Below, one piece after another: positions 1-7,221 of a stretch of DNA of 19,421 bases. The notes beneath the pieces were generated by a model. The model saw only the letters and a program-made list of their open reading frames with translations. It made no database searches and was not told the DNA's origin. The stretch spans positions 1 through 19,421 of the forward strand of contig JAZDNJ010000091.1 of assembly GCA_043800105.1 (NCBI GenBank), given 5' to 3'. Both the position numbers and the translations under genes were made by a program. This DNA comes from JAFGTE01 sp043800105. GTDB taxonomy: Bacteria > Patescibacteriota > Gracilibacteria > UM-FILTER-43-11. Within the stretch, counting starts at the first letter, position 1, and each line of letters begins with the position of its first letter.

Positions 1-2
1 AT

Positions 3-326
3 ATGGTACTCAGTCAGTCAGAACAAAAAGATCTGACTTTTATGGATGAAACCATTGCCTGTTACAAAAATATGCTGGAAAAACAGCAATTTAAATGCGG
101 ACGTGTCAGCGATTACTACAAAAAAGTCTTTGAAGAAAACAAAACCAGATACGCGGAATGTGAACCCAGGTCAGGTGATTATTGCGAATCGCTCAGGGCA
201 AAAACGGAGCTCTCGGAAAAAAGATTAAATGAAGTTATAAACATGAACGGACTTGCCTTAAGCCCATCAGTGCTTGAAGCCGTCTACTGGAAAAACCCAA
301 ACCGCTTTTTAAACGCTAATCAGTAA
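3..326 (+). CDS. Unknown protein, possibly the C-terminal part of a longer gene
   Basis: The frame is open to the left edge, so the first ATG at base 3 may be internal and the gene may start outside the window. The visible 107 residues are charged and mostly helix-like, with four cysteines (residues 20, 32, 53, 61) and no membrane segment or signal peptide. I do not recognise the family. The stop (TAA, 324-326) overlaps the stop of the convergent DJ-1-like gene by 7 bases, and no terminator hairpin separates them. The coding call rests on the open frame and ordinary amino acid composition. It could be a helical domain at the end of a larger protein. Confidence 0.55.
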   Translation: MVLSQSEQKDLTFMDETIACYKNMLEKQQFKCGRVSDYYKKVFEENKTRYAECEPRSGDYCESLRAKTELSEKRLNEVINMNGLALSPSVLEAVYWKNPNRFLNANQ

Positions 327-832
327 TCCGCCTGCAAAGCTTCAGAAATTGCCAGCCCGAAGTCATAAGCCGACGCCGGACCGTCAGCCGTAATGATCAG
401 GCCGTCTTTTTCAACATGCTTCTCAGTATATTCAGCTCCGGACCGGATCAGTTCTTCCGCCTGCGCAGGAAAACAGGTAGCCTTTTTGCCATTCAGAAGC
501 CCGGCCCGGCCCAAAATCACCGGCGCCGCGCAGATGGCAGTCGTAAGTTTTCCCGCAGCAAAAAAAGCCCGCGCCACTGAATGAAAATCTTCGTCATCAA
601 AATAGGCATGAATTCCAGGTCCGCCAACAAACAGAACCGCATCAAAGTCATCCTCCATCACCTCATCCAGAAGAATATCGGCCTTATAACTGTGATCAGC
701 TTTATCAAAAGCGATCTGGTGGGTACTGGCAGTGACAACTGCATGGCCCTGTTCTTCAAGTGCTTTTTTGGATTCCAGATATTCGATTTGCTGAAACTTT
801 TCAGGGGCAACAACAGAAAGAACTCTGGCCAT
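320..832 (-). CDS. DJ-1/PfpI family protein (class I glutamine amidotransferase-like fold)
   Basis: At 170 residues this is close to the usual DJ-1/PfpI length. The nucleophile elbow AICAAP places the reactive Cys at residue 101, matching AICAGP around Cys106 of human DJ-1. A Glu near residue 17 fits the acidic partner of that Cys, and the C-terminal DGPASAYDFGLAISEAL stretch matches the RGPGTSFEFALAIVEAL region of DJ-1. Known members act as glyoxalase/deglycase-like enzymes, chaperones or peptidases, so the substrate cannot be assigned. The protein is cytosolic, with no signal peptide. It lies 74 bp downstream of uvrC on the same strand. The start is ATG with no Shine-Dalgarno, and a TAAAAT box ends 8 bases before it, so it may be transcribed without a leader from its own promoter. 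Confidence 0.88.
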   Translation of the reverse strand: MARVLSVVAPEKFQQIEYLESKKALEEQGHAVVTASTHQIAFDKADHSYKADILLDEVMEDDFDAVLFVGGPGIHAYFDDEDFHSVARAFFAAGKLTTAICAAPVILGRAGLLNGKKATCFPAQAEELIRSGAEYTEKHVEKDGLIITADGPASAYDFGLAISEALQADY

Positions 833-840
833 AGGTATCT

Positions 841-846
841 ATTTTA
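841..846 (-). promoter_or_regulatory. Candidate -10 box (TAAAAT) just upstream of the DJ-1-like gene
   Basis: TAAAAT on the minus strand lies 8 bases from the ATG, which would give an essentially leaderless mRNA. No good -35 is seen at 16-18 bp. A second box, TATAAT (859-864, minus), would give a leader of about 20 nt. Confidence 0.4.
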
Positions 847-870
847 GGTGGTACGGTGATTATACATATT

Positions 871-903
871 AATCTACGGGGATTCTACGGGGATTCACCG
901 TGT
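871..903. repeat. Short 11-bp tandem repeat between uvrC and the DJ-1-like gene
   Basis: AATCTACGGGG (871-881) is followed directly by ATTCTACGGGG (882-892) and by a diverged third unit beginning ATTCACCG. The array is flanked by the inverted repeat ACGGTGA (853-859) / TCACCGT (895-901). The 11-bp period is about one helical turn, so a protein-binding site upstream of the DJ-1-like gene is possible. No regulator is identified. Confidence 0.5.
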
Positions 904-906
904 GAC

Positions 907-3198
907 TCAGGTGAGGTATGCCTTAACGCTAGCGGCCAGCTTTTCGCCAACGATCTGTTCCAGCTGAACCTGAGAAGCCTCCTGAATTTTGTGAACTGAG
1001 CCGAAATAAGTCAGCAGTTTTTTCCTGGCTTTTGGTCCAAGCCCCGGAATCGAATCGAGAGCCGATTTTGTCATGCTTTTATCCCGTGAACCGCGGTTCG
1101 CCTCAATCGCAAAACGGTGTGCTTCGTCCCTAAGCCTCTGCAGAAGATAACTGGCCTCGGTATTGGCCGGAAGCTCAACGGGCTCTGAGCGTCCCGGCAA
1201 GTAAACATCTTCTTCCTTTTTGGCCAGGCTGATCATAGGAATATTTAAGCCCTTGTCAAAGAGTACATCGTGCGCCGCCGCCAGCTGCCCCTTGCCCCCG
1301 TCAATAACGATCAGATCGGGAACGGATGTAAAAGAAAGATCTTTCTTTTTTTTCTGGTAGGCCAGAAACAACGGCACTGTCTTATCCCCCGTCACTTTCA
1401 CGATCTTTTTATAAAGGTCATTCATTTCTTCTGGCGGTTCTTTCAGAGTTTCAAAGCCAAACTTTAAATAATATTCCTCTAAATCCGGATGGCAGAGCAT
1501 ATAAAGCCTCTTCGCTTTCGATTTTTCGATTACAGTACGAAGCAGATGATAACCAAGCTTCTTCCCGCGCTGTTTCGGATCCACCCACAGTCCGCCGATG
1601 GCAAAGACCTTATCGGAAAGGGCGTGACCGCGGCAGAACCCGACAATTTTTTTCTTATACTCAATCACATAATACTGCTTAATATCAAAATTGAATTCCT
1701 TCACCTCGGGATACTTTGCAAGCACGTATTCTGCTTCTTTCTTCTTTGCCTTTCGGATCGCGTACCCATCATGCAGTTTCGACGGCAGATAATTCAGACG
1801 GCGGTTCATCACCTCGGTAAGACTCTTGTAGTCGTCATTCAGAAAGGCAGTGCTTCGAAGTCTGAACTGACGGTAATCCGCTTTGGCCGCCTCGCCGTTT
1901 TTGAATACCACCATACTGCCGATCGTTTCCGTGCCGCCCAGGTGACTGATGTCATAACATTCGATGCGTTTGGGCGGCTTTTCAAGTTTAAGAGCCTTCG
2001 CCAGGTCATCCAGCGCGTGTTCACCCTTTGCTTCCGCCATCCAGCGCACGCGGGACTGAACAGCGAAACTGCGGGCATTCTTTTCCGCCAGTTCGATCAG
2101 CTTGTCTTTGACCCCGGCTTTGGGCGCCATGATCTTTACCCGGTGATCCGTATGGGTGGTAATGAAGTCTTCCATCACTTTCTTCTCAGCCACCTCTATC
2201 GAAACGATGACTTCTTTTGGAATATCTGCGGCGACAGAGTAGTAGCTCGTCAAAAAAGCCCCCATCACTTCCGCCGGCGACTCACCCCCCTCGGCAATAA
2301 ACTTCTCCTGAGCAATCAGCTTACCGCCGCGAATCTGAAATAAAACAAAAAAGTTCTTTCCAAGATCCTCCACATAAGCCACAACATCGCGATCGGTCAA
2401 TAAGGTATCGGTTATAATCTGCTTCTGGGCGCTGCGTTCAATGGCCGCGATCTGATCGCGAAGAGCGGCGGCCCGCTCAAACTTTTTGGCCACTGCAAAT
2501 TCCTGCATCTGTTTTTTGAGTGACTCTATCGCGGGTTTGAAGTCTCCGGATAAAAACCTCAGAGCCGCCTGAATCTGCATGCCGTACTGCTCGGGAGTCA
2601 CCATACCAGCGCAGGGGCCGGTGCAGCGCTTGATATGATAATCAAGACAAGGGCGCCCGGAGCTCACTCCGCCCACCTTCACGGCCACTTTTGCCCCCGG
2701 CACAGGCGTGCCCTTTGGGTCAATGGTAATATTCCGCTGACTGCATAGCTTAAAAATACGTTTAACCGATTCCATGATCTTCTGCACATCCAGCCCGCTG
2801 GTTTTGGGCCCGAAGTATTTAGCCCCGTCTTTCTCGATCCGCCGGACTGTCAGCACTTCCGGATAATCTTTCTGCACCGTGACCTTGATATACTGAAAAG
2901 TCTTATCGTCCTTAAAAAGAATATTGTACTTGGGCTGAAGTTCCTTGATCAGATTGTCTTCCAGAATCAGCGCCTCCAGTTCTGAATTCGTTTCCACCCA
3001 TTCAACAGTCTCGGCTGCGTCCAGCATCGACTTGGTTTTAACGGCATGTTTAGCCAATGACCGCACGTAAGACTGCAATCTCTTTCGCAGACTCTTTGCC
3101 TTACCCACATAAAGAACCAGCTCCTTTTTGTCTAGGAACTTATATACACCGGGACCCTGCGGTGATTTGGCAATGAGCTTGCTCAGTTTCGGATTCAT
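907..3198 (-). CDS. uvrC: UvrC excinuclease subunit with an inserted GNAT acetyltransferase-like domain
   Basis: UvrC makes both incisions in nucleotide excision repair with UvrA and UvrB. From the ATG at 3198 the protein has 763 residues, against about 600 usually. Domains in order: GIY-YIG nuclease (GVY 17-19, YVGKAKSLRKRL from 30, Glu80); cysteine cluster C152, C184, C192, C196; UVR helices about 231-251 (UvrB contact); RNase H-type nuclease with D416 (ECYDISH), D633 (LIVIDGGKGQL) and H694 (RDEAHRFAI); and C-terminal HhH repeats about 714-763. The two Asp are 217 residues apart, whereas characterised UvrCs have roughly 60-70. The extra 150 residues (about 474-624; bases 1327-1779) resemble a GNAT domain: beta strands, LWVDPKQRGKKLGYHLL and a C-terminal YYLKFGFE. 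A GTG 18 bases upstream is an alternative start, but a TATAAT box lies between it and the ATG. The gene lies downstream of an unknown gene on the same strand. Confidence 0.96.
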   Translation of the reverse strand: MNPKLSKLIAKSPQGPGVYKFLDKKELVLYVGKAKSLRKRLQSYVRSLAKHAVKTKSMLDAAETVEWVETNSELEALILEDNLIKELQPKYNILFKDDKTFQYIKVTVQKDYPEVLTVRRIEKDGAKYFGPKTSGLDVQKIMESVKRIFKLCSQRNITIDPKGTPVPGAKVAVKVGGVSSGRPCLDYHIKRCTGPCAGMVTPEQYGMQIQAALRFLSGDFKPAIESLKKQMQEFAVAKKFERAAALRDQIAAIERSAQKQIITDTLLTDRDVVAYVEDLGKNFFVLFQIRGGKLIAQEKFIAEGGESPAEVMGAFLTSYYSVAADIPKEVIVSIEVAEKKVMEDFITTHTDHRVKIMAPKAGVKDKLIELAEKNARSFAVQSRVRWMAEAKGEHALDDLAKALKLEKPPKRIECYDISHLGGTETIGSMVVFKNGEAAKADYRQFRLRSTAFLNDDYKSLTEVMNRRLNYLPSKLHDGYAIRKAKKKEAEYVLAKYPEVKEFNFDIKQYYVIEYKKKIVGFCRGHALSDKVFAIGGLWVDPKQRGKKLGYHLLRTVIEKSKAKRLYMLCHPDLEEYYLKFGFETLKEPPEEMNDLYKKIVKVTGDKTVPLFLAYQKKKKDLSFTSVPDLIVIDGGKGQLAAAHDVLFDKGLNIPMISLAKKEEDVYLPGRSEPVELPANTEASYLLQRLRDEAHRFAIEANRGSRDKSMTKSALDSIPGLGPKARKKLLTYFGSVHKIQEASQVQLEQIVGEKLAASVKAYLT

Positions 3199-3204
3199 GA
3201 CCAG

Positions 3205-3210
3205 ATTATA
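3205..3210 (-). promoter_or_regulatory. Consensus -10 box (TATAAT) six bases upstream of the uvrC ATG
   Basis: TATAAT on the minus strand ends 6 bases before the ATG at 3198, so transcription would start at or next to the start codon. This supports the ATG over the upstream GTG at 3216, which would lie upstream of the transcript. The -35 region is poor (TTTCGC at 17 bp). Confidence 0.5.
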
Positions 3211-3243
3211 AATCACGATGACCTAAAGCGAAACCTAAGCAGG

Positions 3244-4053
3244 CTAAACGTCGATTGGCCTGCCACCGAGTACCCGGCGAAATCTTCCGTGACCCATTTT
3301 GCCGATACCGGAAGGCAGCCATTCAATGGCCGGTTTTTCATTCCTGCAATGACCGACAGGCACAAAACAATTCGCAACAACAGGCTCACCATCAAATACA
3401 GTGAAAGTTTCCTTGTCAATCATCTGCCCACGTACAATAGACTGCATGGCAAGAAGTGCGTAAAGATCACCGGTCATTCCCCATTCGTTTGACTCACGGC
3501 TTTCCTGCTTACGTACAATACGCTGAATAAGAGGTAATACCAAGGAATCATCGTCATCGGGCCTGATTAATATTCTGCTTGCCCCTTCGACAATGTAGCC
3601 CCGATACTGATCTTCGGGCTGACGGCCTGCATGATCAGCTTCATAAATTCTTGGCCATTTCCTGGCACAGGGATGATGCGCCGATATGGCGGCAAACAGC
3701 TGTTCACGCGTTTTACCGGGTGGACTGATAAGTAAAGCCGGTTTCTGATACTTTGATGCGAGCACAAAATCATCAGGGGAAAAAGATCTTGCCGCCTGTT
3801 CAATGTCCGGAAACTCTGGTGTCTGTCCCGGCCCTCTGCCCTGATGAAGCCCAAAATGTTCATGAGTTTTTTTGCTCAGTTCATACATTCCAGAAAAACG
3901 GCCTCCTAAAAGGCCGATGATACCTTTTCGCACATCTTCCCCAAGCTCCACTCTTGGCGAAAGCCGGACGTGAGACTCCTCAGGTACGGGTACTTTCGCC
4001 TGCACTTCTGTTAACTCCTGTGCTGTCAGACATTGTTCGCTTTTGTTTTTCAT
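3244..4053 (-). CDS. Unknown soluble protein of 269 residues
   Basis: I do not recognise this family. The frame could start at an ATG at 4095, but that codon lies between a perfect TTGACA -35 (4097-4102) and its -10 (4074-4079). The next in-frame ATG, at 4053, is therefore the better start (MKNKSEQCLTAQ). The protein is charged, with no signal peptide or membrane segment. It has a Gly-rich stretch (GLLGGRFSGMYEL), a His/Arg-rich middle and an acidic RPDDDDS segment. It ends in GKMGHGRFRRVLGGRP. It lies 45 bases upstream of the uvrC ATG on the same strand, so the two may be co-transcribed, but that does not establish a repair role. It is divergent from the dihydrouridine synthase gene and has a strong promoter of its own. 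Confidence 0.75.
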   Translation of the reverse strand: MKNKSEQCLTAQELTEVQAKVPVPEESHVRLSPRVELGEDVRKGIIGLLGGRFSGMYELSKKTHEHFGLHQGRGPGQTPEFPDIEQAARSFSPDDFVLASKYQKPALLISPPGKTREQLFAAISAHHPCARKWPRIYEADHAGRQPEDQYRGYIVEGASRILIRPDDDDSLVLPLIQRIVRKQESRESNEWGMTGDLYALLAMQSIVRGQMIDKETFTVFDGEPVVANCFVPVGHCRNEKPAIEWLPSGIGKMGHGRFRRVLGGRPIDV

Positions 4054-4073
4054 TGGAAACAACTTTACAACTA

Positions 4074-4102
4074 TTTTTACATAATATAATTGCATGTGTC
4101 AA
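4074..4102 (-). promoter_or_regulatory. Sigma70-type promoter of the 269-residue unknown gene
   Basis: On the minus strand, -35 TTGACA (4097-4102), a 17-bp spacer and -10 TAAAAA (4074-4079) lie about 20 bases before the ATG at 4053. The -35 is a perfect consensus. Confidence 0.65.
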
Positions 4103-4109
4103 ATTCTTC

Positions 4110-4139
4110 TTGGACTATTTCGCTTCTGTTTGCTAAAAT
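4110..4139 (+). promoter_or_regulatory. Promoter of the dihydrouridine synthase gene
   Basis: -35 TTGGAC (4110-4115), an 18-bp spacer and -10 TAAAAT (4134-4139) preceded by TGC, an extended -10 form. The expected leader is about 20 nt and contains no Shine-Dalgarno. The promoter is arranged back to back with the minus-strand promoter at 4074-4102. Confidence 0.6.
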
Positions 4140-4165
4140 AAGCCAGCTTTTATCCTCATGTACAA

Positions 4166-5197
4166 ATGACGCTTTTTAAAGGATTCTGGGAAACCCTCAA
4201 ATCCCCCATCGTCGGCCTTTCCCCCATGGACGGCGTAACCGACGCTCCCTTTCGTCATATGATCTGCAAGTATTCCAGACCGAGTTTGGTGATGACGGAA
4301 TTCTGCAATGTGGAAGGTCTGGCCCGTGGCGCGGTCAGCATGCTGAAGGAATTCCTGTACAGCGAAATCGAACGGCCTATTGTCGCCCAGATTTACGGAG
4401 TCGAGCTCGATAGTTTTTACAAAGTTGCACTCATGTGCTGTTACCTGGATTTTGACGGTATTGATATAAACATGGGCTGTCCCGCCAACAAAGTCGCCCG
4501 GCGCGGTTCCGGCGCCGGTATGATCAAAATGCCCGATCACGCCCGAAAAGTGATTCAGACTGTCAAAAAAGCCTGCGAAGACTGGTCTAACGAAATCACC
4601 CTGGAAACAGCCGATATTCGGCCGAAAGTAATCACAGCCCTTAAAAACATCCGAGCCGATGAACCAAAACGCCGGCGGCTGCCTATTTCAGTCAAAACCC
4701 GTATCGGCTACGATGAAATTGTCACTGAAGACTGGATCAGTACTCTGGCAGAAGAAGAACCGGCCTGCATCACTCTGCACGGCCGTACCCTAAAACAAAT
4801 GTATTCCGGTGAAGCGAATTGGGATGAAATAGCAAGGGCGGCAAAAATCTGCCGGCAGGCAGGCATTACCTTACTTGGGAATGGCGATGTGCGGAGCATG
4901 GAAGATGCCAGAAACAAAATCAAAAAATACGGCACGGATGGCGTGCTCGTGGGCCGGTCAACAATGGGCAACCCATGGTTCTTCGGCACACATGAGCCAA
5001 CTCAGGAAGAGCGTTTTCAGGTAGCCATAGAGCATGCCAAATATTTTGAAGATAATTACATGGACCACGCTTTTTTTGCCATGCGCAAACACCTGTCATG
5101 GTACTGCAGGGGGTTCGATGGCGCCCGTGAAACCCGCGTGAAACTGATGCAGTCCAACAGTTCGGATGAGGTCGAGGCGATCTTATTGCAAAAATAA
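4166..5197 (+). CDS. dus: tRNA-dihydrouridine synthase (DusB/Dus family)
   Basis: This FMN enzyme reduces uridine to dihydrouridine in tRNA using NAD(P)H. The 343 residues carry the family motifs in order: MDGVTDAPFR (21-30), DINMGCPANKV with the catalytic Cys105, RRGSGAGMIK, a substrate-binding SVKTRIGYDE stretch (175-184), TLHGRT (203-208), the FMN phosphate-binding GNGDV (238-242) and GVLVGRSTMGNPW (259-271). About 30 extra residues (141-171) lie between the GAGMIK strand and KTR, longer than usual here. A three-codon reading frame (ATG at 4158) overlaps the start through ATGA. That is probably chance, but it sits where a translational coupling signal would. The gene has its own promoter, and 45 bases separate it from the STAS gene, which also has a promoter. 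Confidence 0.95.
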   Translation: MTLFKGFWETLKSPIVGLSPMDGVTDAPFRHMICKYSRPSLVMTEFCNVEGLARGAVSMLKEFLYSEIERPIVAQIYGVELDSFYKVALMCCYLDFDGIDINMGCPANKVARRGSGAGMIKMPDHARKVIQTVKKACEDWSNEITLETADIRPKVITALKNIRADEPKRRRLPISVKTRIGYDEIVTEDWISTLAEEEPACITLHGRTLKQMYSGEANWDEIARAAKICRQAGITLLGNGDVRSMEDARNKIKKYGTDGVLVGRSTMGNPWFFGTHEPTQEERFQVAIEHAKYFEDNYMDHAFFAMRKHLSWYCRGFDGARETRVKLMQSNSSDEVEAILLQK

Positions 5198-5214
5198 GAA
5201 TCGCTGTCTAAAAT
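5186..5214 (+). promoter_or_regulatory. Promoter of the STAS-domain gene
   Basis: -35 TTGCAA (5186-5191), a 17-bp spacer and -10 TAAAAT (5209-5214). The -35 lies inside the last codons of dus. The leader of about 20 nt is A/C-rich with no Shine-Dalgarno. Confidence 0.6.
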
Positions 5215-5242
5215 ACAGATAATACAAATAACAAAATCAATT

Positions 5243-5593
5243 ATGGCATCTGAATTTGCGGTAGATATTACCGATGGACAAAGCGCCAGTGTCAAAGTGG
5301 TGCATCTTGCGGGTGAACTGGATGAAGTAACCGTCGAAGGGCTCAAAGGTCACCTTGACCCCATTCTGGCGGACGACAGTGTTCATCAGCTTATTTTTGA
5401 TTTCACCAAACTGGACTTTATAAATAGCAAGGGAATCGGCTATTTAGTTTCAGTCCATACGCATCTGGCCAGAGACGGCCGTTCCATGGTGATGGCGGGA
5501 GCCTCTCAGCCGGTTATGGACGTGATTACCCTGGTCGGGCTTACCAATATAATTCCCTACCACGCCACGCTGGAAGAAGCTCTGAACAAATAA
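5243..5593 (+). CDS. STAS-domain protein, anti-sigma factor antagonist-like
   Basis: A single STAS domain of 116 residues, the usual size for SpoIIAA/RsbV-type antagonists. The core LIFDFTKLDFINSKGIGYLV (50-69) holds the conserved position where these proteins are phosphorylated, here Ser62. The C-terminal GLTNIIPYHATLEEAL is the typical final helix and strand. Known relatives switch partners by binding an anti-sigma kinase when unphosphorylated, which controls a sigma factor or a stressosome. No kinase, phosphatase or sigma factor gene lies in the window, so the partner is unknown. The gene has its own promoter. Its stop is 13 bases from the stop of the convergent fusion gene, with no terminator hairpin between them. 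Confidence 0.87.
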   Translation: MASEFAVDITDGQSASVKVVHLAGELDEVTVEGLKGHLDPILADDSVHQLIFDFTKLDFINSKGIGYLVSVHTHLARDGRSMVMAGASQPVMDVITLVGLTNIIPYHATLEEALNK

Positions 5594-5606
5594 AAACGAA
5601 CAGGGG

Positions 5607-7115
5607 CTAAATCTCTTTCTGCCACCTTTCCAGGTATTCCTGACGCCGGTCATAATTGTGGAATTTAAGGATCTCATCCGTCACGATCACGTTAGCGTTC
5701 ACGCCAAGACTATTCATCGACCGGAGAGTCTTCTTCTTAAGCGTTGCTTTCAGCAGTTTCTCAAACTGATCACCCAAAAATCCGCCAAGGAACCATTCCG
5801 CGAATTTCTTAAGATGGCCTTCTTCATAATGATACATATGCTTTTTATAAGAACCGTCAAAAGAAAGCCCGTACTGCGCCAACCATTCTTTATTTTGCTC
5901 CCGGAACTTAAGATAATCCTTCTCACCAAAAATAGGACGTAAATTCTTAGCCCAGTAAGCCAGATACGGATCCTCACCCGGTAGTTCAAATTCACGCATG
6001 TCCGTTTTGTCGCTCGTTACAAAAAAACTAAGGCAAAAACGGCCGGCCACCTTGTTGCCATAACGTCTTACACCGTAAAAATGAAGAATCAGGGTGATCA
6101 GGAACCTGGCCAGCCACATGCGGCCGGGCTTCACTACAATGAAAAGATCGATATCAGATTGTTCGCTGGGGTTGTTGTAGGCCAGGTTGTTACAGACGGC
6201 TATCATACGCACGAATGGGACTGACCGCATGTACTGGCCGTAAAGTTTGGTACGGTTCCAGAACTTCTCTGCAATGAATTTGCGGGCCTTACGGGTTTCA
6301 ACCGTTGACTCGCGACCCGTTAAGACAAAATACCCCTTGATCTCAACCAGCTTCCCGTTCTCCGCCAGATGGTCAAGCGTGGCCCTTAGCTCTTTAATGT
6401 GCAAAGGTTTCTTATATTTATACAGGTAGTCCATCACATCCTCGGCAGTCAGAGGGAAATCAAAAAGATCAAAAAAACGAATCGTGGACAGGATTGACCT
6501 TACCAGTTCGGGCTTAACACGAAAGTCCTGAGCATCACGTCTTTTCGCCAATTCATCCGGGACTGCCTGCATCAATATTTTATCGACAGCATCGCCGTCA
6601 ATGCCGGTTGGATACCTGGAATACAAAGGAATTTTCCGGTCATTTACCCATGGCCTGTCCAAATCGCCCATCGTTTTCGCCACAGTTATCGCCCAATTGG
6701 GATTCAGGGCAATTAAAGGCGCTAAAATCACATCAATATAACTCTGGGCAAGCGGCAGTTCTTCGGTGGGCGGATGGGAACTTCTGGGCACATATAAATA
6801 ATAGCGCCCTTCCGGAACAGGTTCACCGGAAAGCAGATTAATCTGCCGTTTATTAAGTTCAACGCGATCATAAAGGCGCTCTCTTTCATCAAACCTGGAA
6901 AGCTCTTCTTCCGGCACCTGTACCAGCATCCCCAGAGTTTCCGCTTCCCTGTCCTTTTCAATGCCGGCGGCCGCAAAACCGTTGGATCTGGAAAGAGCGC
7001 GAAAATTCCGTTTATATCCCGTGAGTACGGCCGGCACAAAATTAAGTGTCGCCCCCGTTAATTCCGCGACTTCCCTGTGAGCCAGACTCTCATAACTAAA
7101 GATGTAATGCCTCAT
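5607..7115 (-). CDS. Fusion of gamma-glutamylcyclotransferase-like and nucleotidyltransferase-like domains
   Basis: The 502 residues divide into three parts. Residues 1 to about 165 resemble the GGCT/AIG2 fold: YIFSYESL at 4-11 is a variant of the YGSL loop, and LSRFDERERLYDR (72-84) fits the conserved segment holding the catalytic Glu, probably E79. Residues about 205-268 look like a winged helix (FDLFDFPLTAEDVMDYL, then a GKLVEIKGYFVL wing). Residues about 300-400 resemble a polymerase-beta-type nucleotidyltransferase with SDIDLFIVV (D321, D323), but the usual Gly-Ser before it reads Asn-Asn (CNNLA). The rest is basic and helical. Standalone GGCT proteins form 5-oxoproline from gamma-glutamyl compounds. 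What the fusion acts on is unknown, and the altered GS loop may mean weak or no nucleotide transfer. No partner gene is adjacent. Confidence 0.72.
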   Translation of the reverse strand: MRHYIFSYESLAHREVAELTGATLNFVPAVLTGYKRNFRALSRSNGFAAAGIEKDREAETLGMLVQVPEEELSRFDERERLYDRVELNKRQINLLSGEPVPEGRYYLYVPRSSHPPTEELPLAQSYIDVILAPLIALNPNWAITVAKTMGDLDRPWVNDRKIPLYSRYPTGIDGDAVDKILMQAVPDELAKRRDAQDFRVKPELVRSILSTIRFFDLFDFPLTAEDVMDYLYKYKKPLHIKELRATLDHLAENGKLVEIKGYFVLTGRESTVETRKARKFIAEKFWNRTKLYGQYMRSVPFVRMIAVCNNLAYNNPSEQSDIDLFIVVKPGRMWLARFLITLILHFYGVRRYGNKVAGRFCLSFFVTSDKTDMREFELPGEDPYLAYWAKNLRPIFGEKDYLKFREQNKEWLAQYGLSFDGSYKKHMYHYEEGHLKKFAEWFLGGFLGDQFEKLLKATLKKKTLRSMNSLGVNANVIVTDEILKFHNYDRRQEYLERWQKEI

Positions 7116-7171
7116 GATTAATGCCCGATGACCAAATTAGACATTAAAAATCATACATCGGACATTTGGAT

Positions 7172-7199
7172 TTGACCATAGTCTCGCCAATCTGATAAT
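7172..7199 (+). promoter_or_regulatory. Promoter of trpS
   Basis: -35 TTGACC (7172-7177), a 16-bp spacer and -10 GATAAT (7194-7199). The expected leader is about 15 nt, A/T-rich, with no Shine-Dalgarno. No tryptophan leader peptide or attenuator is visible. Confidence 0.55.
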
Positions 7200-7221
7200 C
7201 TTTACATAAATACAAATTTTA

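Noticed and set aside
320..909. Possible UGA recoding as in Gracilibacteria and Absconditabacteria
   Set aside because: uvrC, the DJ-1-like gene and rlmE all end in TGA at the expected family length, so TGA acts as a stop.
1489..2343. Plus-strand frame of 284 residues
   Set aside because: It is the shadow of uvrC, including the GNAT insert, on the opposite strand.
4158..4169. Three-codon upstream reading frame overlapping the dus start
   Set aside because: Too short to judge and easily arising by chance; noted only as a possible coupling signal.
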